A stretch of DNA of 64,000 nt from positions 62,001 to 126,000 of the forward strand of contig JARHVB010000021.1 of the NCBI GenBank assembly GCA_029222685.1, read 5' to 3'. The position numbers were made by a program, and so were the translations under genes. A model generated the notes under the pieces. That model was given only the letters and a program-made list of their open reading frames with translations. It was not told where the DNA came from and did no database searches. The stretch comes from Terripilifer ovatus. Lineage in GTDB: Bacteria; Pseudomonadota; Alphaproteobacteria; Rhizobiales; Beijerinckiaceae. This document shows, in pieces, positions 34,006 through 47,219 of the stretch. How positions within the stretch are numbered: the stretch's first letter is position 1; each line of letters begins with the position of its first letter.

Positions 34006-35437
34006 GCCGGCGCGAGATGACGTAGGATTCGTCGTAGAACCAGAGGCCGTTGTTGCGCTGGAGCACGTCCTTGGTCGCTTTCAGATAGGCGTCGTTGGCG
34101 ACGACGGGCGCCAGTCTGTCGTCTTCGACCTGGGCGACATAGATCGCCGCGTTCCATGCCGCGAAGGCCGTCGACGTGCCGATCGAGCCTTCGACCTCCG
34201 TCGGCAGAGTGTGCATGTGATAGCGGAAGTGCGACTTGGTGTCGGCGTTGGCGTTGAAGTTGAAATCGCGCGCAGCCGGCCCCAGTTCGTGCTTCACCTG
34301 TTTGAGAATTTCGTGGCGGTTGTTGGTGGCGAAGGGATTGTCGTTCGGCCACACCTTGTCGATGATTTCCATGCCGGGATCGCCGCCACACGAATGAATG
34401 CCGATCAGACGGCCGCCCGGACGCAGAGCGCGGGTCAGCGGCGCGATGACTCGCTTGGCCTTGAATTCGACCGAAGCGCGGGCGCGATAGGGCTGCGAGG
34501 CAATGACAAGATCGTAATCGGCCGGCGTCTGGCCGAGGCGCGGAATGATCGGATCGAGCGCGAATTTATGGTCGTCGCGGTAGATCACCAGAACCACCGG
34601 GCGATCATAGACCGAATTGCCGGTGCGCGGGCTGACGCGCGCGTTCCAGTTCGCCGCCAGGAACGGTTCGAGATCGGTGATCTGCTTGTCGAACGTATGT
34701 GCTGTGTCGCCGGTGAGGCGGACTTCGTGCCAGACCAGGCTCGACGCGGCGCTGAGCGATTTGACGGTGAGCCAGGGCGCATCCGCATATGCCAGATTGG
34801 TCAGCACAAGAACCGTGGAGGGATGTTCGCAGAAACGGTCGACCATGCGGCGTAGCGACAGGCGCACGTCCTCGAGGCTGATTTCCTTGCCGACCACATA
34901 GAACGGCATGGTCGGATAACGGTCGTGCATGGACCGCATGACATGCGCCAGCACGCTGCCGTCGCCAACGCCGGCATCGAACAGGCGGAAAGCCGGCGGC
35001 TTGGGATGGACGCTGGTGAGTTCCAGCGAAACCCGGTTGGCGACTTCCCATTTCTCGCTGCACGTATTGACGAACAGGAGATATTTCTGGCGGTTGTCGT
35101 AGAAGCGGAAATTGCGCTGGCCGTCGTCGGCCTCAGGCTTGGCCGGCTTGTCGCCCGACGGAGGCGGCGGCGGGGATTCGCTCGGCCGCTCTTCAGCCTG
35201 CGCCTGGCGCTCCGGCGCCGGGCGCGCGAGCACAATGCCCTTGGCGCGACCAGAGGGCGTGTAGTTCACCATGAAGCCGCGAATCTTGTCGAGCGTATCG
35301 GTGGTGATCCGTCCGCCGTTGCGAAGCCGGCTGACCAGCTTGCCGTCATTGATGGCGGCCCGTCCAAAAGTTGATTCCGCAAGTCCCGCCGTCCGGCAGA
35401 AATCGCTGATCTCCGACAATAGCTGCTGAGCGCTCAT
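33998..35437 (-). CDS. HTH domain-SAM methyltransferase fusion protein
   Basis: The 479-aa protein has an N-terminal lambda-repressor-like helix-turn-helix (about residues 5-56: EISDFCRTAGLAESTFGRAAINDGKLVSRLRNGG). A Pro-rich linker (about 75-100) follows. A class I methyltransferase-like domain starts near 145 (FRLFDAGVGDGSVLAHV, SAM motif I) and continues with LVLTNLAYADAP and RPGGRLIGIHSCGGDPGMEII. It has no close named relative that I recognise. The MTHFR-like gene overlaps its 3' end. It is divergent from recF, with a perfect palindrome in the shared interval that its HTH could bind. Catalytic substrate unknown. Confidence 0.7.
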   Translation of the reverse strand: MSAQQLLSEISDFCRTAGLAESTFGRAAINDGKLVSRLRNGGRITTDTLDKIRGFMVNYTPSGRAKGIVLARPAPERQAQAEERPSESPPPPPSGDKPAKPEADDGQRNFRFYDNRQKYLLFVNTCSEKWEVANRVSLELTSVHPKPPAFRLFDAGVGDGSVLAHVMRSMHDRYPTMPFYVVGKEISLEDVRLSLRRMVDRFCEHPSTVLVLTNLAYADAPWLTVKSLSAASSLVWHEVRLTGDTAHTFDKQITDLEPFLAANWNARVSPRTGNSVYDRPVVLVIYRDDHKFALDPIIPRLGQTPADYDLVIASQPYRARASVEFKAKRVIAPLTRALRPGGRLIGIHSCGGDPGMEIIDKVWPNDNPFATNNRHEILKQVKHELGPAARDFNFNANADTKSHFRYHMHTLPTEVEGSIGTSTAFAAWNAAIYVAQVEDDRLAPVVANDAYLKATKDVLQRNNGLWFYDESYVISRRRE

Positions 35438-35542
35438 CCCTCACGCCTCCCTCATCCTCATCCGGCGACCGCTCTGATGTGCGGCCTGCCGGGAATGGAG
35501 AAAATTAATGGCGTCCCACAAAGAAATGCAAGCACAAAATGG

Positions 35543-35559
35543 CCCACTAAATTAGTGGG
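35543..35559. promoter_or_regulatory. Palindrome in the HTH-methyltransferase/recF divergent interval
   Basis: CCCACTAA (35543-35550) and TTAGTGGG (35552-35559) around one central A make a 17-base perfect palindrome, 16 bases before the recF ATG at 35575. It could be an operator for the HTH protein or a hairpin in the recF mRNA. Confidence 0.55.
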
Positions 35560-35574
35560 ATTAATTCAAGGGCA

Positions 35575-36803
35575 ATGGCCCATCTTCAAACCTTTGCCGG
35601 CCGCCCCGATTTTGTGGCACACAGGGCCATGCTCGATCTCGAGGCCAAAGCGATTCGCCATGCGCCGGCGCGGCCGGCGTTGCGACGCCTGAAACTCTCC
35701 GACTTCCGCTCATATAGCGCGCTCGACCTGGAGGTCGAGGCGCAGCTTGTGGTGCTGTGCGGCGAAAATGGCGCCGGCAAGACCAATATCCTCGAGTCGC
35801 TGTCGCTGCTGACGCCGGGCCGCGGGTTACGGCGCGCCGACATGGAAGATTTCGCCAGAGACACGGGCTCCGGCGGCTTTGCCATTTCAGCCGAGATCGA
35901 CGGCCCGACCGGTCCTGTCCAGCTCGGCACCGGCGTCGAACCTGCGGCCGAGGGTGGTTCGTCCCAGCGCAAATACCGCATCGACCGCGCGCCGGTGTCG
36001 TCGATCCGCGGCTTTGCCGATCATGTCCGCATGGTCTGGCAAACCCCTGGCATGGACGGGCTTTTCGCCGGCCCCGCGGGTGATCGCCGGCGCTTTCTCG
36101 ACCGGCTGGTGCTGGCGGTCGATGCCGAGCACGGCAGCCGGGTGAATGCGCTGGAGCGGGCGCTGCGCAATCGCAACCGTCTGCTCGAGGACGGAATCCG
36201 CAAGGGCGCCTGGCTCGAGGCATCGGAAAAAGAGATCGCCGAAATCGCCGTCGCGGTGGCTGCCGCCCGCACCGAAACCGTGGCCCGGCTCGGCGCGCTT
36301 CTGAGCCGGACCGATGAAGCCGACGCCTCTCCCTTCCCCTGGGCCGAAGTGGCGCTCGACGGCGCCGTCGAGCAGCTTGCCGCCGAACGCCCGGCGCTGG
36401 AGGCCGAGGATGCCTACCGCGAGATTTTGCGCGACAACCGCGGCCGTGACGCTGCCGCCGGGCGCACGTTGATCGGTCCGCAGAGCTGCGATCTGCTGGT
36501 TCGCCACGGCCCCAAGAACATGGAGGCCGCCAAGGCTTCCACCGGCGAGCAGAAGGCACTGCTTATCGGTCTCATCCTCGCGCATGCCCAGTTGGTGACC
36601 GCTATGAGTGGGATTTGTCCCATTATCCTGCTCGACGAAGTGGCGGCACATTTCGACCCGCGCCGCCGCCAGGCGCTGTTCGCGCGACTGCGGGCGCTAG
36701 GCGCCCAGGTCTGGGTCACCGGCGCCGATCCAAACCTGTTCCAGGACGTCTCCGGGCCGGACACGGAATTCCTCACCGTCACACCCGGACAGGTCTCGCG
36801 CGG

Positions 36804-36807
<4 letters not shown>
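35575..36807 (+). CDS. recF: DNA replication/repair protein RecF
   Basis: RecF, with RecO and RecR, loads RecA at gaps and stalled forks. The 410-aa SMC-like ATPase has LRRLKLSDFRSYSALDLEVE and Walker A CGENGAGKTN (near residue 65). DHVRMVWQTPGMDGLFAGPAGDRRRFLDRLV follows. The signature is STGEQKALLIGLILAHA and Walker B is PIILLDEVAAHFDPRRR. An internal ATG at 35629 could give a product 18 residues shorter. Its TGA overlaps the recQ ATG. In the canonical dnaA-dnaN-recF-gyrB order it would follow dnaN directly; here minus-strand genes intervene. Confidence 0.95.
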
Positions 36808-41242
<4,435 letters not shown>

Positions 41243-41263
41243 TCTCAAGCTTGCATCTGCGTC

Positions 41264-41385
41264 GTCGTGCCCGGCCTTGTGCCGGGCATCCACGCGATGA
41301 CGCTGCGCTGCTATTGCACAGAATATGACGGTGCTTTTTCTTTGGCGCTGTAGCGCACCGCGCCCGCAACAAGTGCGGGCATGAC
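41264..41385. repeat. Interspersed palindromic repeat, family C, copy 2
   Basis: GTCGTGCCCGGCCTTGTGCC to AACAAGTGCGGGCATGAC. The ends are inverted relatives of each other, as in copy 1 (12678-12809). It fills most of the 267-base gap after gyrB. Confidence 0.8.
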
Positions 41386-41509
41386 GGCAAGGTGGCGGCG
41401 CATCACCCAAGACAATCAGCACGGTTGCCAGACGCAGGAAAGTACGCAATCATTTCCTGCCCACCGCATAACGTGGGACGTTCAGCGAAACGCCAGCGGG
41501 GGGAGCCAG

Positions 41510-42532
41510 ATGCTTTTGCCAACGACCGTCGTGGGGTCCTATCCGCAGCCGGACTGGCTGATCGACCGCGCCAAGCTCGGCATGCGGGCGCCGCCGCGCA
41601 TCCGCGCCCAGGAACTCTGGCGGATCGATCCGCAATGGCTCGAACAGGCGCAGGATGACGCGACCCTGCTTGCCATCCGCGACCAGGAACTGGCCGGCGT
41701 CGACATCATCACCGATGGCGAGATGCGGCGCGAGAGCTATTCCAACCGCTTCGCCACGGCGCTGGACGGCATCGACATCGAAAACCCCGCCGTCGTGCCG
41801 AGCCGCAGCGGCAAGCCCGACCTGGTGCCGCGCATCATCGGCAAATTGCGCCGCAAGCATGCGGTCGAGCTGCGCGACCTGGAATTCCTGCGCAGGAACA
41901 CCAATCACAAGATCAAGATCACCGTGCCCGGTCCGTTCACCATGTCGGCGCAGGCCAAGGATTTCTTCTATAACGACGAAGCTGCCGTAGCGATGGATTA
42001 TGCCGCCGCCGTCAACGAAGAGATCAAGGACCTGTTCGCGGCCGGCGCCGACATTGTTCAGATCGACGAGCCCTATATGCAGGCACGGCCGGACCAGGCG
42101 CGGGCCTATGGGGTCGATGCGATCAACCGCGCCGTCGAAGGCGTGACCGGCACCACCGCCGTGCATCTGTGCTTCGGCTATGCAGCGCTGGTGAAGAACA
42201 AGCCCGCGGGCTATTCGTTCCTGCCGGAACTGGCGCGCTGCAACGTCAACCAGATTTCCATCGAGACGGCGCAGCCGGCGCTCGATTTCGCCGTCCTCGA
42301 ACAACTGCCGGGAAAGACCATCGTCATCGGCGTCATCGACCTCAACGATACGGGCGTGGAAACGCCGGACGTCGTCGCCGAGCGCATCAAGCGTGTGTTC
42401 AAACATGTTCCGCCCGAGCGTATTGTGGTGGCGCCCGATTGCGGCATGAAATACATCCCCCGCGACATCGCCTTCCGCAAGCTGCAGGCCATGGTCGAAG
42501 GCACGCGGCGGGTGCGTCAGCAATTGGCGTGA
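41510..42532 (+). CDS. MetE-like (cobalamin-independent methionine synthase C-terminal domain) protein
   Basis: The 340-aa protein is a stand-alone homologue of the zinc domain of MetE: LLPTTVVGSYPQPDWL at the start, QELAGVDIITDGEMRRESY, TVPGPFTMSAQ, ADIVQIDEPYM, VHLCFGY (His and Cys zinc ligands), and APDCGMKYIPRDIAF (third Cys ligand). The family includes core methionine synthases and other zinc-dependent alkyl transferases such as CoM-linked enzymes. It lacks the MetE N-terminal domain. ATG 41510 has GGGGGGAG upstream. A CoA-transferase follows 21 bases later, suggesting a catabolic rather than housekeeping role. Confidence 0.85.
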   Translation: MLLPTTVVGSYPQPDWLIDRAKLGMRAPPRIRAQELWRIDPQWLEQAQDDATLLAIRDQELAGVDIITDGEMRRESYSNRFATALDGIDIENPAVVPSRSGKPDLVPRIIGKLRRKHAVELRDLEFLRRNTNHKIKITVPGPFTMSAQAKDFFYNDEAAVAMDYAAAVNEEIKDLFAAGADIVQIDEPYMQARPDQARAYGVDAINRAVEGVTGTTAVHLCFGYAALVKNKPAGYSFLPELARCNVNQISIETAQPALDFAVLEQLPGKTIVIGVIDLNDTGVETPDVVAERIKRVFKHVPPERIVVAPDCGMKYIPRDIAFRKLQAMVEGTRRVRQQLA

Positions 42533-42553
42533 GGATTCCAAGAGTATCCGCAA

Positions 42554-43735
42554 ATGACCGACGCACCGCTGCCGCTGTCGAAATACAAGGTTCTCGACCT
42601 GACGCGGGCCCGCGCCGGCCCGACGGCGGCGCGGCAACTTGCGGATTGGGGCGCCGATGTCATCAAGATCGAAATGCTCGGCGGTGAAGGCGGCGGCTTC
42701 GACGGGCATCGCGATTCAGCCGACTTCCAGAACCTGCATCGCAACAAGCGCAGCCTGACGCTAGATCTGAAAAGCGAGGAAGGCCGCGAGATCTTCAACA
42801 AGCTTGCGGCGGCGAGCGACGTCATTCTGGAAAACTTCCGGCCGGACGTGAAACATCGGCTCGGCATCGATTACGAGACGATCCGTGTCCTTAACCCACG
42901 CATCGTCTACGGCAGCATTTCCGGCTTCGGCCAGGACGGGCCCTATGCGAAACGGCCCGGCGTCGACCAGATCGCGCAAGGCATGAGCGGGCTGATGTCG
43001 GTGACAGGCCTGCCGGGACAAGGGCCGATCCGCGCAGGAGCAGCCGTCGGCGACGTTTCGGCCGGACTCTATCTGTCGATCGGCATTCTGCTTGCCCTGC
43101 TGGAGCGCGAAACTTCCGGCAAGGGCCAATGGGTGCAGACGACGCTGGTCGAAGCGTTGATCGCGGTGATGGATTTCCAGTCGGCGCTCTGGCTGTTCGA
43201 GGGCAAGGTGCCGGGGCAGGCCGGCAACAACCATCCCTATTTCATTCCGACAGGAACGTTTCCAACCAGCGACGGCTATATCAACATCGGCTCGGGCACG
43301 CAGAAGTCGTGGGCGCGCCTGTGCATCGCCATCGGCGCCGATCATCTGGTCGAGCGCGACGAGTATCGCAATTCGGAAACGCGCCTGCAGAACCGCGATG
43401 CGCTGAACGCGGAGATCGCTGCGATCCTGCGTACAAAGACGAGCGCCGAATGGGTGAGTGCTCTGAATGCGGGCGGCGTGCCGTGCGGGCCGATCTACAA
43501 GGTCGATCAGACATTCGCGGATCCACAGGTCAAACATCTCGGCATCGCGACCGCCATCGATCATCCGAGGCTGGGCAAGCGCGAAATCGTCGGACAGCCG
43601 ATCCGCATGTCACGCACGCAATGGCGCCTCGACCGCGTGACACCCGAGGCTGGCGAACATTCTACTGAAATCCTGCGCGATCTCGGATATACGGACGATG
43701 CCATCGTATCGCTGCGTATGAGAAAAGTTATCTAG
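42554..43735 (+). CDS. Class III (CaiB/BaiF) CoA-transferase
   Basis: The 393-aa enzyme transfers CoA between acids. It has YKVLDLTRARAGPTAARQLADWGADVIKIE, the HRNKRSLTLDLKSEEGREIF segment and ENFRPDVKHRLGIDYETI. The catalytic Asp is expected in GAAVGDVSAGLY (Asp near 174). The C-terminal small domain is complete. The N-terminal hallmark is usually R-x-x-A-G-P, and RARAGP fits. Substrate unknown. It lies in a plus-strand set with the MetE-like gene (21 bases upstream) and an enoyl-CoA hydratase (30 bases downstream). Confidence 0.93.
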   Translation: MTDAPLPLSKYKVLDLTRARAGPTAARQLADWGADVIKIEMLGGEGGGFDGHRDSADFQNLHRNKRSLTLDLKSEEGREIFNKLAAASDVILENFRPDVKHRLGIDYETIRVLNPRIVYGSISGFGQDGPYAKRPGVDQIAQGMSGLMSVTGLPGQGPIRAGAAVGDVSAGLYLSIGILLALLERETSGKGQWVQTTLVEALIAVMDFQSALWLFEGKVPGQAGNNHPYFIPTGTFPTSDGYINIGSGTQKSWARLCIAIGADHLVERDEYRNSETRLQNRDALNAEIAAILRTKTSAEWVSALNAGGVPCGPIYKVDQTFADPQVKHLGIATAIDHPRLGKREIVGQPIRMSRTQWRLDRVTPEAGEHSTEILRDLGYTDDAIVSLRMRKVI

Positions 43736-43765
43736 CGCGCGAATTTCAGCAGGAGTTGGAGACTG

Positions 43766-44560
43766 ATGACGGATCTTACCGAAAAAATGATCGGCAAGAA
43801 GGACGGATCGATCGGTTGGCTGATCTTCAATAATCCCACACAGCACAACGCCCTTTCCCACGAAATGCGCCTCACCACGCTCGATATTCTCGACGATTTC
43901 GAACGCGATGATGACATTCGCGTGATCGTCCTGCGTGGTGCGGGCGAGAAGTCATTCATCTCCGGCGCGGATATTTCGCAGTTCGACGGCTATGCAAACG
44001 ATGCCGACCGGCAGCGCGATATGTCGACGGTCTCGGCCCGCCTGGCGGAGCGTTACGAGCATCTGCGCAAGCCGACGATCGCGATGATCCAGGGTTTTTG
44101 TCTCGGCGCCGGCGTCGGCACGGCTCTGTCGGTCGATCTGCGGATTGCGTCGGAGAAGGCACAATTCGGCATTCCGGCCGGGCGGCTCGGCGTTGCCTAT
44201 CCCTTGCGCAGCGTGCGCCGCCTCGTCGAGATCATCGGCTCCGGCAATGCGACCGAAATGCTCTATACCGCAAAGCGCTATTCGGCGGCGGAAGCATTGA
44301 GCATGGGGCTGGTCAACAAGGTCGTTCCCCACGACGAACTTGAAGCGAGCGTGCGGGATCTCGCGGCGACGATCGCCGACAATGCGCCGCTGACGATCTA
44401 TGCCTCCAAGGTGGCGATCCGCGAAGCGATGAAATCAGATGCCGACCGCAACAACGGCCTCATCGATTCAGTGATCGCCGCCTGTTTCTCCAGCGAGGAT
44501 CATGCGGAAGGCCGCAAGGCTTTTGCGGAAAAGCGCAAGCCGGTGTTCAAGGGGAAGTAG
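43766..44560 (+). CDS. Enoyl-CoA hydratase/isomerase family protein
   Basis: The 264-aa crotonase-fold protein has the oxyanion-hole segments RGAGEKSFISGADISQFDGY and IQGFCLGAGVGTALSVDLRIASE. Position 1 of the second motif (G-x-G-x-G) is normal. One of the two usual catalytic Glu residues is not evident: after SEKAQFGIPAGRLGVAYPLRSV the usual E is replaced, so the reaction might be isomerisation or another crotonase-type step. The C-terminus has KVVPHDELEASVRDLA. It ends 7 bases before a perfect hairpin and converges with the thiolase gene. Confidence 0.88.
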   Translation: MTDLTEKMIGKKDGSIGWLIFNNPTQHNALSHEMRLTTLDILDDFERDDDIRVIVLRGAGEKSFISGADISQFDGYANDADRQRDMSTVSARLAERYEHLRKPTIAMIQGFCLGAGVGTALSVDLRIASEKAQFGIPAGRLGVAYPLRSVRRLVEIIGSGNATEMLYTAKRYSAAEALSMGLVNKVVPHDELEASVRDLAATIADNAPLTIYASKVAIREAMKSDADRNNGLIDSVIAACFSSEDHAEGRKAFAEKRKPVFKGK

Positions 44561-44567
44561 GACTCTT

Positions 44568-44591
44568 CCTTCTCCCGCCTGCGGGAGAAGG
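44568..44591. terminator. Perfect 11-bp hairpin between convergent genes
   Basis: CCTTCTCCCGC (44568-44578), loop CT, GCGGGAGAAGG (44581-44591). It lies between the stop codons of the hydratase and the thiolase and may act as a two-way terminator. No T run follows, and this sequence type is also a common intergenic repeat in Rhizobiales. Confidence 0.6.
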
Positions 44592-44592
44592 G

Positions 44593-45723
44593 TCAGCGCA
44601 CCAACAGTAACGCGCTTCCCAATCCACCTGCCGCGGCAATCGTTGCAAGACCAAACCCATTGCGTTCGCGCTGCAATTCATGAAACAGCCGCACAGCAAG
44701 AATGGCGCCGGAGGCGCCGATGGGATGGCCACGCGACAATGCGCCTCCGCCGCGATTGACGCACGCTGGATCGAGCCCAGGCGCGGTGATGCTGGCCATG
44801 GCCTGAGCTGCAAATGCTTCCATGATTTCGGCGACAACGATTTGCGAAGTATTGAGCCCATGCCGTGCCAATAGCGCCTGCGCCGCAGTCGTCGTCAGCA
44901 ATCCCGGCCGTACCGGATCGCCGGCGACCCGGATGCTGCCGACAATTCTGATCGGCTGCGGCGTCGAGTTCATCGCGACACGTCTTTTATCGGAGACAAC
45001 GAGAACGATGGCTGCCGCATCGGCTTCGACCGCGACCGTCGCCGCCGTTGCGGCATAGACACCCTGGCCGGAGATCGCCGGCAGGCGGGCGCAGGCGGTT
45101 TTGCTCAGACGCCTTGTGAACGCGTCCGCGCTGATACCTTCCAATGGCACGATCTCGTTGCGCGACGCCTCTTGCGCCTGCATCGCCTTGCGATGACTTT
45201 CGACGGCGTATGTCTCCTGCGCCGCACGGGTGAGCCCAAGTTCCTGCGCGAGCAGCACCGCCGCCTCGATCATATCCGGATCGCGCTCCGGCCAGGGCGC
45301 GAACGGCGGGCGCTGATATTCTTGCGCCGCCTCATTCGCCTGCAGCGGCCGGGTGAAGCGCAAAGGCGAGCGGCTGTAACTTTCGATGCCGCCGGCGAGC
45401 ACGATATCACAAGCACCGCTGGCGATGCGGTCGGCCGCGGCGGCGATGGCGTCGAGACCGGAACAGCATTGCGTATCGAGGGTCAGGGCCGGCTTTGTCT
45501 CAGGGATGCCGGCGGCCAGTGCGGCGAGGCGCGCCGGATTGCCGCCGCCGTAAAGCGCATTGCCGAGAATGATCTCGTCGACCTCTTGGGCGCTGATGCC
45601 GCTGTCGCGCAGGACCATCTGCAACGCCGGAGCGGCCAATGCTTCGACGCCGAGGGAACGGAAGGCTCCGTTGCGTGGCGCGACCGGCGTCCGCCGTGCG
45701 GCGACGATCCAGGCGCCGCTCAC
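44593..45723 (-). CDS. Thiolase-family protein, biotin-uptake operon
   Basis: The 376-aa thiolase-fold protein has the nucleophile Cys in LDTQCCSGLDAIAAA (C-x-S-G, near residue 86), and the C-terminal His in GGGALSRGHPIGASGA. The second catalytic Cys is missing: the usual CxGGGxG reads AAAGGLG. The NEAFA-type Asn is also replaced (IMEAFAAQ). It may therefore act as a degradative-type thiolase variant or lack normal condensation activity. GTG 45723 overlaps the ligase stop (GTGA). It is the last gene of bioM-bioN-bioY-ligase-thiolase, matching YhfS in the order of B. subtilis yhfUTS. Confidence 0.85.
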   Translation of the reverse strand: MSGAWIVAARRTPVAPRNGAFRSLGVEALAAPALQMVLRDSGISAQEVDEIILGNALYGGGNPARLAALAAGIPETKPALTLDTQCCSGLDAIAAAADRIASGACDIVLAGGIESYSRSPLRFTRPLQANEAAQEYQRPPFAPWPERDPDMIEAAVLLAQELGLTRAAQETYAVESHRKAMQAQEASRNEIVPLEGISADAFTRRLSKTACARLPAISGQGVYAATAATVAVEADAAAIVLVVSDKRRVAMNSTPQPIRIVGSIRVAGDPVRPGLLTTTAAQALLARHGLNTSQIVVAEIMEAFAAQAMASITAPGLDPACVNRGGGALSRGHPIGASGAILAVRLFHELQRERNGFGLATIAAAGGLGSALLLVR

Positions 45724-47219
45724 GTGATGCGTTCCATCGACATGGTCTTCATCAAGGCCGCCATGGCGGCAAAATCGGTTTTGCCTGATCCGGTCGTCCG
45801 CCACGTCTCTGTTCTCAGATAGATGCGCGGGATATTGGGAAGCGGCAGCAGCCTGCGGCAGTGCGCGATGATCTCCGATTGCGTCAAGGCAGCCTCCGGC
45901 GCCAACGACAGCAGCGCCACCAGCCGCTCGCCGCGATCCTCATCGGGAGCTGCAAACACCGCCGCGGCGGCAACGGCGGGATGCGCCTGCAGCACGGTCT
46001 CGATCTCTTCCGGAAAGATGTTCTTGCCCGACGACAGGATCATGCGATTGGCACGGCCGGAGAGATGCAGGAAGCCCTGCGCATCGAACGATCCGACATC
46101 GCCGACCGAGACGGCATCACCGGAGCGCAGCAGATGCGAGCCGACACCGGTGGCATAGCCCATGAACACCAGCGGGCTCTCGACGAATATATGGCCGGTT
46201 TCGCCAGCGGTCAGGGGCTTGCCGACGTCGTCACGGATGCTGACGCTGACGGAAGCAAACGGCCTTCCGACCGACGTTGCCGGTGCGCCGTCCCCCTCCT
46301 TGCGCACGGCGATGAAACTCAGTTCGGACGCGCCATAGAATTCCGCGATCCGCGCCTGTGGAAATGTCGTCTTCATCCGCGCGGATTCTTCGGCATTCAG
46401 TTTGGCGCCCGACGACAGCAGCCAGCGCGGCGATAGCAGAGGCTTTGCGCCGTCTTCCTGCATCGCCGTCACCATCATGCGGAAATGCGTCGGTACGCCG
46501 TAGAGGACGCTGGCTTTATGTCTGGCTGCGAACTCCACGGCGCGATCGGGACGAAACACCGCGTTCATCACCAGGGGTGCGCCGACGTGCATGGCGTGCA
46601 TCGCCGCATAGAGAAACAGCGAATGCGTCATCGCGCCCGGCGCGTAAATGACATCGCCGGCATTGATGCCGAACTCCACGGCGTCGGCATCGAAACTTTG
46701 GATCCAGGAGCGATGATGGCGGCGATAGCCCTTCGGCGCCCCGGTGGAACCGGAAGTGAAGCCGACATAGAAAGGCGCAAGATCGTCGATATCGGCCAGC
46801 GTCGCGCGAGGTACTGGCACAATGTCGCGCAAGCCCTCCGCCGCAGCATCAAAACGCAGATCGTGCTTGTCGAGCACGATGCGGCGGCGGTGACGAATGC
46901 CAGGATCGGCGGTGATGAGCAGTGCGGGATCAAGCAGAGCCAGGACGGATTGCGTCCGCGATGGCGGCCAGGCGGGATCGAGCACCTGTGCCTCTCGGCC
47001 GGCGCGGGCAATGGCCAGGAACAGCGGCACGAAGGCGGGTCCATTGGACAGATGCAGCGCCACCGCACGCGGCTCATCGTCGAGACCTGCAAGCTGCGAC
47101 GCCAGCGCCGATACCAGATGATGTAGATCGCGCCATGAGATGACTTCGCCGTCGCAGACGATCGCATGCCCGGCTGGATTGTCCGCCGCATGACGGCTGA
47201 GCGTTGCGCCGATAGTCAT
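45720..47219 (-). CDS. Acyl-CoA ligase (AMP-forming), biotin-uptake operon
   Basis: The 499-aa ANL-superfamily enzyme activates a carboxylic acid to its CoA thioester through an acyl-AMP. It has FYVGFTSGSTGAPKGYRRHH (P-loop-like A3 motif), the A5 motif AEFYGASE, GDVGSFDAQGFLHLSGRANRMILSSGKNIFP (A7-A8), and the C-terminal Lys in RTTGSGKTDF (A10). ATG 47219 overlaps the bioY stop by 4 bases. Its place after bioY matches YhfT in the BirA-controlled yhfUTS operon of B. subtilis. Substrate unknown; pimelate or a biotin-related acid is a reasonable hypothesis. Confidence 0.88.
   Translation of the reverse strand: MTIGATLSRHAADNPAGHAIVCDGEVISWRDLHHLVSALASQLAGLDDEPRAVALHLSNGPAFVPLFLAIARAGREAQVLDPAWPPSRTQSVLALLDPALLITADPGIRHRRRIVLDKHDLRFDAAAEGLRDIVPVPRATLADIDDLAPFYVGFTSGSTGAPKGYRRHHRSWIQSFDADAVEFGINAGDVIYAPGAMTHSLFLYAAMHAMHVGAPLVMNAVFRPDRAVEFAARHKASVLYGVPTHFRMMVTAMQEDGAKPLLSPRWLLSSGAKLNAEESARMKTTFPQARIAEFYGASELSFIAVRKEGDGAPATSVGRPFASVSVSIRDDVGKPLTAGETGHIFVESPLVFMGYATGVGSHLLRSGDAVSVGDVGSFDAQGFLHLSGRANRMILSSGKNIFPEEIETVLQAHPAVAAAAVFAAPDEDRGERLVALLSLAPEAALTQSEIIAHCRRLLPLPNIPRIYLRTETWRTTGSGKTDFAAMAALMKTMSMERIT

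Noticed and set aside
36615..36803. Earlier start for recQ
   Set aside because: This part overlaps the end of recF in another frame, and RecQ similarity begins only at 36804 after the ATGA overlap.
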